From assembly GCF_041435055.1 (NCBI RefSeq), contig NZ_CP108002.1:1860001-1924000 (forward strand): 64,000 nucleotides of DNA, given 5' to 3'. Positions within the stretch are counted from its first letter, which is position 1; each line of letters opens with the position of its first letter. Both the position numbers and the translations under genes were made by a program. This DNA is from Streptomyces sp. NBC_00341. GTDB taxonomy: Bacteria > Actinomycetota > Actinomycetes > Streptomycetales > Streptomycetaceae. Shown piece by piece: positions 8,196 to 15,359 of this stretch. A model generated the notes under the pieces. That model did no database searches, was not told the origin of the DNA, and was given only the letters and a program-made list of their open reading frames with translations.

Positions 8196-9356
8196 GAGCG
8201 CTCCGGCGACGGCCGCCAGGTCCGGGTCGGAGGCCAGCCCCGCGTGGTACAGCCGCAGTTGGTTCGCCCCGAGCGAGAGCGCGTGCCGCGCGTCGCGCTC
8301 CAGGGTGTCCGGGCTGCCGCCCATCCCCCGCACCACGGTGAGGTTGGCCGCGAGCACACCCGCACGCCCGCCGAACGGGCCGAGCACGGCCTCGCGCGCC
8401 TCGTCGGCCCCGGTGCACGGCAGCACCACGCCGTCCGCCACGGACAGGATGTGCTCCGGGTCCACGCCCACGTTCGCACCCGAGCGGTACGGCGCGGGGT
8501 CGGCGTGCAACAGCACCTGGAAGCCGGGTGCGGCCGCCGCCCGTACCGCGCCGACCACCGACTCCTGGAGCCCGCGGGCCACCTCGGTGCGCCACCGGAG
8601 GGTGGCCGCCGCGAGGTCGGCGCCGAGGAGCTTCTCGACGCCGGACAAGCCGGTTTCCGGCGAGCCTGCGCCGGACCAGGCCGGCTCCAGCGCCCTGCGC
8701 ACCGCCCGGCCCAGCTCGTCGGCGTCCAGCCCGTGGTCCGCGTACCCGGTCCGGCAGTCGGGGCAGAAGCAGAGCGACATCAGGTACTGCGCCGCGTCAC
8801 CGAGGCCGACGCCCGCGATCTTGTCGTGCGCGTGCAGATGCGCGAAGCCGTACCAGCCGCAGGACTCCAGCTCGACCCCTTGCGTACCGCCGCGCACCGC
8901 GGCCTCCGCCGCCAGCTCCACCAGGTAGTCGCGGACAGCGGGCTGTGCGATGCACGGGGCCCACGGGTAGCGGTCGCCGTAGGCGTTGACCACGCAGGTG
9001 TCCGGGTGCTCCGCGCCCAGCCGGGAGTTGTGCGCCAGCACCACCCAGCTGTGCACCTGGAGCCCCGCACCGGCCAGCGCCTCCGCGGCCTCGGCGTAGG
9101 GATCGTCGCAGGCCATCCAGGACTGTGCGTGGGGCCGAAGCCGGCGCCCCTCCCACCGTCCGGGGCCCGGCGGGTAGAGCACCGCCGCGTGCTCGGCCGT
9201 GACGATGCGGTGGCCGGGGTGACGCGGGGTCAGCGCCCGGGTGGAGTGGTAGGCGGCGGCGAGCGTCACCTGCTGGACACCGAGGTCCGCGACGCGGGCG
9301 GCCGCGTCCGGGTCCCCGACGACGTCCCAGGGGTACAGGAAGGCGGAGGTCCTCAC
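8178..9356 (-). CDS. Conserved hypothetical protein, probable TIM-barrel, in sugar-acid cluster
   Basis: This 392-residue soluble protein has no signal peptide. It begins MRTSAFLYPWDVVGDP and alternates beta-strand and helix segments, as in a (beta/alpha)8 barrel. Notable conserved-looking segments are ELESCGWYGFAHLHAHDK and CFCPDCRTGYADHG; the CxxC pair in the latter could bind a metal. The GTG at 9356 overlaps the stop of the upstream 5-dehydro-4-deoxyglucarate dehydratase gene, so it is probably translated with it. I suspect a glycoside-hydrolase-like or isomerase-like role, but no family motif is decisive. Its 3' end overlaps the convergent MFS gene by 18 bp. Confidence 0.75.
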   Translation of the reverse strand: MRTSAFLYPWDVVGDPDAAARVADLGVQQVTLAAAYHSTRALTPRHPGHRIVTAEHAAVLYPPGPGRWEGRRLRPHAQSWMACDDPYAEAAEALAGAGLQVHSWVVLAHNSRLGAEHPDTCVVNAYGDRYPWAPCIAQPAVRDYLVELAAEAAVRGGTQGVELESCGWYGFAHLHAHDKIAGVGLGDAAQYLMSLCFCPDCRTGYADHGLDADELGRAVRRALEPAWSGAGSPETGLSGVEKLLGADLAAATLRWRTEVARGLQESVVGAVRAAAAPGFQVLLHADPAPYRSGANVGVDPEHILSVADGVVLPCTGADEAREAVLGPFGGRAGVLAANLTVVRGMGGSPDTLERDARHALSLGANQLRLYHAGLASDPDLAAVAGALSRLGR

Positions 9357-10321
9357 CCGCGCTCCCCGGTCCCGCCGGCGGCGCTCCGCTCCAGCAGCGC
9401 GCGGCCGCTCGCGATGATCCCGGTCAGCTCCTCGACGTGCGCGGCCGACGGCTCGGTGAGCGGGCTGCGCACCTGCCCGACCTCCAGGCCCTGGAGCCGG
9501 ACGGCGGCCTTGACCAGCGACACCGCGTAACCGCGGCCCTTGGACCGCAGTTCGACGAGCGGCCGGTAGAAGTGGTCGAGCAGCGCGTTGACGAGGTCGT
9601 CGTCGCCCGCTTCGAGGGCCCGGTAGAAGGCCAGCGCGATATCGGGCGCGAAGGCGAAGACGGCGGAGGAGTAGAGCGTGACGCCGATGCCCCGGTAGGC
9701 GAGACCGGTGAGCTCGGCGGTGGGCAGCCCGTTGAAGTACAGGAAGTCCTGACCGGGCAGTCCGGTGCGGACGGCGCTGACGATGCGCTGCATCAGGTCG
9801 AGGTCGCCGTAGCCGTCCTTGAGGCCGATGATGCCCGGTGTCTGCGCCAGGGCGAGAACGGTCTGCGGGGTGAAGACGGCGTTGTCGCGCTGGTAGACGA
9901 TCGTCTCCAGGCCGGTGGCGGCGGCGAGCGCGGTGTAGTGGGCCAGCAGGCCCTCCTGGTCGGCCACGACCAGGTACGGCGGCATGGCGAGGAGCCCGTC
10001 CGCGCCCGCCTCCTCCGCGAGCTTCGCGAACTGGACCGCGAGCGCGGTGCCGTATCCGGCGCCCGCCACGACGGGCACCTGGCCGGCCGTCTCCTTGACG
10101 GCCGCGGCGACGACGAGGTGGAACTCCTCGGGCGTCAGGGCGTGGAACTCACCGGTCCCGCAGCAGGCGAAGACGGCGGCAGCACCGGCGTCGATCCCCT
10201 TGCGCACGTGTGCGCGGAACACATCGAGGTCTACGGAACCGTCGGGTCCGTAAGGGGTGACGGGGAAGAAGAGCGGCCCGGCGACGGCGGTGAGTCGGGC
10301 GGCAAGAGGGGCTGAGGTCAC
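9353..10321 (-). CDS. kdgD: 5-dehydro-4-deoxyglucarate dehydratase
   Basis: This 322-residue DHDPS-superfamily enzyme would convert 5-dehydro-4-deoxy-D-glucarate to 2,5-dioxopentanoate (2-oxoglutarate semialdehyde), CO2 and water. The protein shows PLFFPVTPYGPDG at the N-terminus, the CCGTGEFHALTPEE loop, the catalytic Tyr in IVYQRDN and the Schiff-base Lys in IIGLKDGYGD. This pattern is typical of KdgD rather than DapA. I chose the GTG at 10321 because AGGGAG lies 5 bp upstream; the frame could start at 10354 but without a ribosome site. It fits with the uronate dehydrogenase at 10934. The gene for glucarate dehydratase, needed between them, is not in the window. Confidence 0.88.
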   Translation of the reverse strand: MTSAPLAARLTAVAGPLFFPVTPYGPDGSVDLDVFRAHVRKGIDAGAAAVFACCGTGEFHALTPEEFHLVVAAAVKETAGQVPVVAGAGYGTALAVQFAKLAEEAGADGLLAMPPYLVVADQEGLLAHYTALAAATGLETIVYQRDNAVFTPQTVLALAQTPGIIGLKDGYGDLDLMQRIVSAVRTGLPGQDFLYFNGLPTAELTGLAYRGIGVTLYSSAVFAFAPDIALAFYRALEAGDDDLVNALLDHFYRPLVELRSKGRGYAVSLVKAAVRLQGLEVGQVRSPLTEPSAAHVEELTGIIASGRALLERSAAGGTGERG

Positions 10322-10365
10322 GGGCGCTCCCTGAGCAGGTTCAGGCGTGCACAATTCTGATCGGC

Positions 10366-10379
10366 GTCCATATTTATGA
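10366..10379. promoter_or_regulatory. Imperfect palindrome upstream of kdgD-like gene
   Basis: On the minus strand TTCATAAATATGGA has arms TTCATA and TATGGA with one mismatch. It resembles the TCATATATGA palindrome in front of the GntR gene. It lies 45-58 bp upstream of the dehydratase start and may be an operator for the same regulator. Confidence 0.3.
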
Positions 10380-10456
10380 ACGCCCCTACGCTAAGGCAGC
10401 GGCTCGGCGCCGGTCAAGATGAGTTGCCCGGGTCCGGGATGCGGGTGCGCCCTGCC

Positions 10457-10728
10457 CCGGTGGGTGGGGGGCGGTGCCCCTCCGGGGCGTCTCCTCAAAA
10501 ATGGCGTGTCCACCCGGGACCGCAAGGGACCCGGGTCGTACGCCATTTCCTGCGGGGACTCCCCCGCACGTCCCCACCCCTGTCGCAGCCGCGCGACGGC
10601 CGGGTTCGGGGGCGTGCAGGGGAGTCCCCGCAGAACGACGAACACAGACCCGGGCACGCAATACGGACCCCCGCACGTTCGTCGTTCGAGGAGACGCCCC
10701 GGAGGGACCCCGAACCCCCACCCACCGG
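10457..10728. repeat. Nested inverted-repeat element, cloverleaf-like
   Basis: Outer arms at 10457-10496 and 10688-10728 are nearly perfect inverted repeats of about 40 bp; they contain TCCGGGGCGTCTCCTC and GAGGAGACGCCCCGGA. Inside them sit three further stems: 10501-10507 with 10540-10546 (ATGGCGT/ACGCCAT); 10551-10564 with 10619-10632 (TGCGGGGACTCCCC and its complement); and 10634-10644 with 10679-10689 (GAACGACGAAC and its complement), which overlaps the outer right arm by two bases. The layout is one closing stem plus three hairpins. Frames are open on both strands, but none has a convincing start or family likeness, so I treat it as non-coding. It lies in the 612-bp gap between kdgD and the uronate dehydrogenase gene. 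Confidence 0.75.
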
Positions 10729-10768
10729 GAATGGCGCACCCGCACAGGCGGAGCACCCGCACAACCAA

Positions 10769-10788
10769 GCCCGTCCGGCGATTGAGGA
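10769..10788. repeat. Streptomyces dispersed intergenic repeat
   Basis: GCCCGTCCGGCGATTGAGGA matches a short motif that recurs in intergenic DNA of many Streptomyces chromosomes. That is recalled knowledge, not a search. It lies just outside the right arm of the large inverted repeat. Confidence 0.6.
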
Positions 10789-10789
10789 C

Positions 10790-10819
10790 GGAACCCCGCA
10801 CCAAGGAACCCCGCACCAA
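10790..10819. repeat. Two tandem 15-bp units
   Basis: GGAACCCCGCACCAA occurs twice head to tail (10790-10804 and 10805-10819) between the dispersed repeat and the promoter of the uronate dehydrogenase gene. Confidence 0.8.
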
Positions 10820-10834
10820 GGACCCGGGCACCCC

Positions 10835-10862
10835 TTGACGCACCCCCACCCCGCTCCATAAC
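10835..10862 (+). promoter_or_regulatory. Possible promoter for uronate dehydrogenase gene
   Basis: TTGACG (10835-10840) is followed after 16 bp by CATAAC (10857-10862). The -35 box is good and the -10 box is weak. It lies about 70 bp upstream of the start at 10934. Confidence 0.4.
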
Positions 10863-10933
10863 TTGTCCACGGATGTGAACCCAGCTCAAGGACCCGGCGA
10901 GCGAAGCCGCCCCCGTACCGAGGAGATCCGCGT

Positions 10934-11743
10934 ATGCCCGCTCCCCGCACCGTCCTGCTCACCGGCGCCGCAGGCGGACTCGGCACCCTGATGCGCGGAC
11001 TGCTGCCCGCCCACGGCTACCGGCTCCGCCTGCTCGACATGGTCCCCATCGAGGGCGAGCCGGACGCCATCACCGCCGACCTGGGCGACACGGAGGCGCT
11101 GCGCGAGGCGGTGCGGGGCGTCGACGCGATCATCCACCTCGCGGGCATCTCGCTGGAAGCCTCGTTCGACAAGATTCTCCGGGCGAACATCGAAGGCACC
11201 TACAACCTCTACGAGGCCGCGCTCGCGGAGGGCGTGCGGCGGGTGGTCTTCGCCTCGTCCAACCACGCCGTCGGTTTCACCCCCCGCCCGCTGCCGGGCG
11301 ACCCGCTGATCCCGATCGGGACCCCGCGCCGCCCGGACACGTTCTACGGACTCTCCAAGTCCTTCGGCGAGGACCTCGCCCAGCTCTACTGGGACCGGCA
11401 CGGCCTGGAGACCGTCTCCGTGCGCATCGGCTCCTGCTTCCCGGAGCCGACCTCCGTACGGATGCTCTCGGTCTGGATGAGCCCCGGCGACGGGGCCCGG
11501 CTCTTCGACGCCGCGCTCACCGCGGAGAACGTCGGGCACACCGTCATCCACGGCTCGTCCGACAACACCCGGCTCTGGTGGGACCTCACCTCGGCGCGCT
11601 CGATCGGCTACGAGCCGAGGGACGACTCGGAGCCGTACGCGGCGAAGCTCATCGCGGAGCAGGGTGAACTCGACCCGGACAACCCGGACCACGCCCACCT
11701 CGGCGGCCACTTCTGCACCAACCCGCCGATCTGGCCGCACTGA
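10934..11743 (+). CDS. udh: NAD-dependent uronate dehydrogenase (extended SDR)
   Basis: This 269-residue cytoplasmic enzyme belongs to the NAD-dependent epimerase/dehydratase family. It has the glycine motif TGAAGGLG at residues 10-17, SSNHAVGF for the catalytic Ser region and the YGLSK (YxxxK) active-site pair. Its length and the segments IHLAGISLEASFDKIL and VRIGSCFPEPTSVRMLS match uronate dehydrogenases, which oxidise galacturonate or glucuronate to the aldarolactone. That product would lead, after lactone opening and an aldarate dehydratase, to the substrate of the divergently transcribed kdgD. The ATG at 10934 follows GAGGAG. The substrate is inferred from family likeness and context. 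Confidence 0.85.
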   Translation: MPAPRTVLLTGAAGGLGTLMRGLLPAHGYRLRLLDMVPIEGEPDAITADLGDTEALREAVRGVDAIIHLAGISLEASFDKILRANIEGTYNLYEAALAEGVRRVVFASSNHAVGFTPRPLPGDPLIPIGTPRRPDTFYGLSKSFGEDLAQLYWDRHGLETVSVRIGSCFPEPTSVRMLSVWMSPGDGARLFDAALTAENVGHTVIHGSSDNTRLWWDLTSARSIGYEPRDDSEPYAAKLIAEQGELDPDNPDHAHLGGHFCTNPPIWPH

Positions 11744-11825
11744 GCGCGACCGGCACTGCCGCCGTACGGGCGAAGCCGCCCAAAGGTAAGGGAACGGCAA
11801 AGCCGGGTCATTCGTTACCTCGTGC

Positions 11826-13040
11826 ATGACCGCTATGACACCCGGCTCGAACATCCCTCTCTCCGCCCCCCGCGTGGCGGTGGACGTCGCCGCTCCGGTG
11901 CGGCTCGACGTATCGGGCCTGCTGCTCACCGCCGACGGCAAGGTGCGCTCCGACGACGACTTCATCTTCTACAACCAGCCCGCGGGTCCCGGTGTGGCCT
12001 ACCGCTCCGGCGGCGGCACCGCGCCCGACGCGATCGTGGTCGACACCGCTGCCGTGCCGTCCGGCATCGAGAAGATCGTCATCACCGCGAGCCCGGACGG
12101 GGCGGGCCAGACCTTCCAGGGCGTCGAGCCCACCGCCACCGTGCGCAACGCGGACGACGGCAGTGTGCTCGCCACCTTCACCCCGCCCCAGCTGGGTGCG
12201 GAGACCGCGCTCGTGGTCATCGAGGTCTACCGGCGGGGCGGCGCCTGGAAGGCCCGTGCGGTCGGTCAGGGCTATGCCGACGGGCTGGCCGGCATCGCCA
12301 CCGACTTCGGCGTCTCCGTCGAGGACGAGCCCGCCACCGCGCCCGCGCCTGTGGCGGCCCCGGTGCCCGCCGCCGCCCCAGTGGACCCGCGGCTGGCCGC
12401 CCCGCCGGTGCCCGCCGCCCCGTCGGCCCCGCCCGCCGCTCCTCCGGCGCCCCCGGCCACCGGCCGGATCAACCTGGACAAGGGCCGGGTCAACCTGCAG
12501 AAGAACCAGACGGTGTCGCTGGTCAAGGGCGGCAAGCCGCTGCTCTCGCAGGTCAAGATGGGCCTCGGCTGGGAGCCCGCGTTCCGGGGCAAGGACATCG
12601 ACCTGGACGCGTCGGTGATCGCCTACGGGCCGGACCGCAACCACCTGGACAGCTGCTACTTCGGCAAGCTCTCCATCCTGAACGGCGCCATCAAGCACTC
12701 GGGCGACAACCTCACGGGCGAGGGCGCCGGGGACGACGAGGTGATCGTCGTCGATCTGGGCCGGATCCCGGCGGAGGCGACCGGTCTTGTCTTCACGGTC
12801 AACTCGTTCACCGGCCAGAAGTTCACCGAGGTGGCCAAGGCCTACTGCCGGCTGATCGACGCGGCCACCGGCGACGAGCTGGTCCGCTTCGACCTGACGG
12901 GCGCGGAGCCGCAGACCGGCGTGATCATGGCCAAGCTGATCAAGCAGTTCTCCGGCGAGTGGGAGATGACCGCGGTGGGCGACTTCGTGAAGTCACGCAC
13001 CGTCCGGGGCATGGTCAAGCCCGCCGCCCAGTCGCTCTGA
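11826..13040 (+). CDS. TerD-family protein with two TerD domains
   Basis: This 404-residue cytoplasmic protein has two TerD-type beta-sandwich domains, at about residues 10-175 and 225-400. They are joined by a Pro/Ala-rich linker (residues 180-222). The calcium-site pattern is clear in the second domain (LGWEPAFRGKDIDLDASVIAY, then the LNGAIKHSGDNLTGEGAGDDE loop) and partly in the first (KVRSDDDFIFYNQP, then an acidic loop that is weaker). TerD proteins bind Ca2+ and belong to stress-signalling systems; tellurite resistance is only one readout. There is no obvious ribosome site before the ATG at 11826, and an ATG at 11835 is an alternative. A strong terminator follows the gene. Confidence 0.92.
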   Translation: MTAMTPGSNIPLSAPRVAVDVAAPVRLDVSGLLLTADGKVRSDDDFIFYNQPAGPGVAYRSGGGTAPDAIVVDTAAVPSGIEKIVITASPDGAGQTFQGVEPTATVRNADDGSVLATFTPPQLGAETALVVIEVYRRGGAWKARAVGQGYADGLAGIATDFGVSVEDEPATAPAPVAAPVPAAAPVDPRLAAPPVPAAPSAPPAAPPAPPATGRINLDKGRVNLQKNQTVSLVKGGKPLLSQVKMGLGWEPAFRGKDIDLDASVIAYGPDRNHLDSCYFGKLSILNGAIKHSGDNLTGEGAGDDEVIVVDLGRIPAEATGLVFTVNSFTGQKFTEVAKAYCRLIDAATGDELVRFDLTGAEPQTGVIMAKLIKQFSGEWEMTAVGDFVKSRTVRGMVKPAAQSL

Positions 13041-13058
13041 GCGCGTCCGAGGGGGAAC

Positions 13059-13100
13059 GGCTTCAGGGGCACCCGGCTGGTGCGGGTGCCCCTGAAGGCC
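13059..13100 (+). terminator. Rho-independent-type hairpin after the TerD gene
   Basis: CTTCAGGGGCACCCG and CGGGTGCCCCTGAAG form a perfect 15-bp stem around a 7-nt loop, 20 bp after the TerD stop. There is no U-tract, as is usual in Streptomyces. It can also serve the convergent gene at 13158. Confidence 0.85.
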
Positions 13101-13157
13101 GTCTGCGAGAGAAACGTGGAGGAGTACGGCGGACGCGGCGCGTGCTCGTCGCTTCTC

Positions 13158-13388
13158 TCAGAGCTTGGTCAGCTTGGAGTACGGGCTCAGGATCCTCCCC
13201 TGTCGCCCCGAGAAGTCGATGAGCACTGCGTCGTTGTCGCCCTCGACAGCAAGGACTCGGCCGAGTCCGAACTGGTCGTGCGACACCCTGTCGCCCACAT
13301 CGAACAATTCGACCGGTGGGGCCGCCTGGGCCGGGCGGTTGAAGGGACTGGAAGGCAGGTGACGCCGGGATCCGGCTGACTGTTTCAT
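13158..13388 (-). CDS. Small protein with CarD/PcrA-type Tudor-like motif
   Basis: This 76-residue protein has a basic, Pro-rich N-terminus followed by VELFDVGDRVSHDQFGLGRV and a short beta-rich end. The GDRVxHxxFGxGxV pattern is shared by the RNA-polymerase-interacting Tudor-like domains of CarD, TRCF and the C-terminus of UvrD/PcrA helicases. A role in transcription or repair by contact with RNA polymerase is possible but unproven. The ATG at 13388 has a weak AAGG just upstream and a CATACT-like -10 only a few bases further, so the leader is very short. It converges on the TerD gene. Confidence 0.75.
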   Translation of the reverse strand: MKQSAGSRRHLPSSPFNRPAQAAPPVELFDVGDRVSHDQFGLGRVLAVEGDNDAVLIDFSGRQGRILSPYSKLTKL

Positions 13389-13708
13389 TACCTTGAGTAT
13401 GCGCCCTGGAAACGCCGGACGCCATGCCCGACCGCTCCTGGGGCCCCACTGATGCCGGATTCGTAATCAGCGATTCCGCGCCCGGCCGGCCTCCTGTCCC
13501 GCTCCCGGCAAGGGCACCGCGCCGAAGCACGCCCCCCGCGCAGCCTCCGGGGATGTGGCGCTTATCCCTTTCCGACATGGGGCGCCGGCGCCGGTGCACG
13601 GGCCGCGAGGCCCGCACGCACCCGGCGGCTTCGCCCGGCCGGTGCCACGCCGTGATGTCCCTCTCCCGGAGGACACCGGCACGGCCCGGCACGGACCACT
13701 CGTAAGGG
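13389..13708. other. Intergenic stretch between the Tudor-like gene and PhoX-like gene
   Basis: These 320 bases hold the upstream region of the small gene at 13158 and the 3' flank of the PhoX-like gene. Open frames exist on both strands but none has a ribosome site or recognisable product. I see no convincing hairpin or RNA gene here. Confidence 0.5.
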
Positions 13709-15205
13709 TTACCGCTGCTCTCGCGGCTGACGCTTCCACGGGCCGGTGATGGCCACCATGATCCCGGGCGTCTGGATGTTGGCGAACAGCGTCTTCCCGT
13801 CGGGCGAGAACGTGACGCCGGTGAACTCGCTGTACTCCGGGTCCTCCTCGGTCCCGGCGTTCAGCTCGTTGCGCGCGATGGGGTAGGTCCGGCCGCTCTC
13901 GGTGGCCCCGAAGAGGTGCTGCACGCCCTCGCCGTCCTCGGCGATCACCAGACCGCCGTACGGCGAGACGGTGATGTTGTCCGGGCCGTCGAAGGCGCCG
14001 TCCTTCGAGGGGTCGGCGTTGACGCCGAGCAGCACCTTCAGCGTCAGCGTGCGGCGCTTCGGGTCGTAGAACCAGACCTGGCCGTCGTGCTGGACCGGGC
14101 TCTCGTCACGGGCGAACGAGGAGACGATGTAGGTGCCGCCGTCGCCCCACCACATGCCTTCGAGCTTGCGGGCGCGGGTGACGTCCTTGTCGCCGAACTG
14201 CTTGCGCACCGAGACGGTCTTCGCGTCGCGGTCGGGGACGTCGACCCAGTCCACGCCGTACACGGTGCCGATCTTCGTGGCGCGCGAGAGGTCGTCGACG
14301 AACCTGCCGCTGCGGTCGAAGCACTTGGTGGCCTGGAGGACCCCGGCGTCGGCAGCGAGCGTGCGCAGCTTGCCCCGGCCGTGCCGGAAGCCGTGCGGCG
14401 GGACCCAGCGGTAGAGCAGTCCGTTGGGGCCGGACGCGTCCTCGGTCAGGTAGGCGTGGCCCTGCTTGGGGTCGATGACGACGGCCTCGTGGGCGTACCG
14501 GCCGAACGCCTTGATGGGGCGGGGGTCGCGGTTGGCGCGCTTGTCGGACGGGTCGACCTCGAAGACGTAGCCGTGGTCCTTGAGCAGGCCGTTCTTCCCG
14601 GCCTTGTCCTCGGTCTCCTCGCAGGTGAGCCAGGTGCCCCACGGGGTGGCGCCACCGGCGCAGTTGGTGGAGGTGCCGGCGATGCCGACCCACTCGGCGG
14701 TGCGGCCGTCGCGGCGGGTCTCCACGACGGTGCAGCCGCCGCCCGCGACCGCGTCGTAGACGAGACCCTCGGTGAGCGGGACCGGGTGCTCCCAGTCGGT
14801 GCGGACGCCGGCCAGCTCGTGGTTGTTCACCAGCAGGGTGACGCCGCGCGCGCCTTCGAAGGCGGCCGTGCCGTCGTGGTTGGAGGGGGTGTACTCACCG
14901 GTCTCCAGCTTGGTGACGCCGCTGTGGGTGATGATCCTGTACGAGAATCCGGCGGGCAGCGCGAGTATGCCCTTCGGGTCGGGGACCAGCGCCCCGTAAC
15001 CGGGCTCGTGGCCGTGGCCGTGGTCGTGCCCATGGCCGTGTCCGTCGTGGTCATGACCGTGGCCGTGGTCGTCGTGGCCGTGCTTCGAGTCCCCGGCGGC
15101 GAGGGCGCCGGGCGCGGTGGCCAGCGCGGCTACGGTGCCGGTGAGGGCGATGCCGGCACCGGTGAGGGCGGACTGTCTGGTGAATTCCCTGCGCGTGAAG
15201 GCCAT
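13709..15205 (-). CDS. Secreted PhoX/DUF839-family protein (Tat substrate) with His-rich N-terminus
   Basis: This 498-residue protein starts MAFTRREFTRQSALTGAGIA. It has a Tat-type leader with a charged n-region and hydrophobic core, probably cleaved near ALAAG (residue 38). A segment of about 30 residues then alternates His, Gly and Asp. The rest is a six-bladed propeller-like DUF839 domain of the PhoX type, with VTLLVNNHE, GTSTNCAGG, PWGTWLTCEE and GPDNITVSPYGGLVIAEDGE typical of the family. PhoX enzymes are Ca/Fe-dependent phosphatases; many DUF839 proteins are uncharacterised, so activity is uncertain. The ATG at 15205 has AGGAGT 5 bp upstream, which favours it over the GTG at 15208. Confidence 0.88.
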   Translation of the reverse strand: MAFTRREFTRQSALTGAGIALTGTVAALATAPGALAAGDSKHGHDDHGHGHDHDGHGHGHDHGHGHEPGYGALVPDPKGILALPAGFSYRIITHSGVTKLETGEYTPSNHDGTAAFEGARGVTLLVNNHELAGVRTDWEHPVPLTEGLVYDAVAGGGCTVVETRRDGRTAEWVGIAGTSTNCAGGATPWGTWLTCEETEDKAGKNGLLKDHGYVFEVDPSDKRANRDPRPIKAFGRYAHEAVVIDPKQGHAYLTEDASGPNGLLYRWVPPHGFRHGRGKLRTLAADAGVLQATKCFDRSGRFVDDLSRATKIGTVYGVDWVDVPDRDAKTVSVRKQFGDKDVTRARKLEGMWWGDGGTYIVSSFARDESPVQHDGQVWFYDPKRRTLTLKVLLGVNADPSKDGAFDGPDNITVSPYGGLVIAEDGEGVQHLFGATESGRTYPIARNELNAGTEEDPEYSEFTGVTFSPDGKTLFANIQTPGIMVAITGPWKRQPREQR

Positions 15206-15359
15206 CACGTACTCCTGGTGCAGCTGGGGCGGTAGTGGGCGGGTTCACCGTCCCGCGCTGTCGCCAACACCAGTTGAACTGCGGGCGGCTTCCAGGGATC
15301 GCGTTCCGTGAACTTCCCCGGTGGCGGGGCCGCCCGCCCCGCCACCCACCGTCTCCCGC

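Noticed and set aside
10376-10986. Several open frames of 100-167 codons on both strands
   Set aside because: They coincide with the nested inverted repeats. Their Arg/Pro/Gly-rich products have no family likeness and no ribosome sites.
11826-13040. Full tellurite-resistance operon
   Set aside because: Only one double-TerD protein is present. No TerB, TerC or TerE partner genes are adjacent.
14990-15095. Repetitive DNA that could suggest a repeat array
   Set aside because: It is the His/Gly/Asp-coding stretch of the PhoX-like protein, in frame and without spacer structure, so it is neither CRISPR nor a mobile element.
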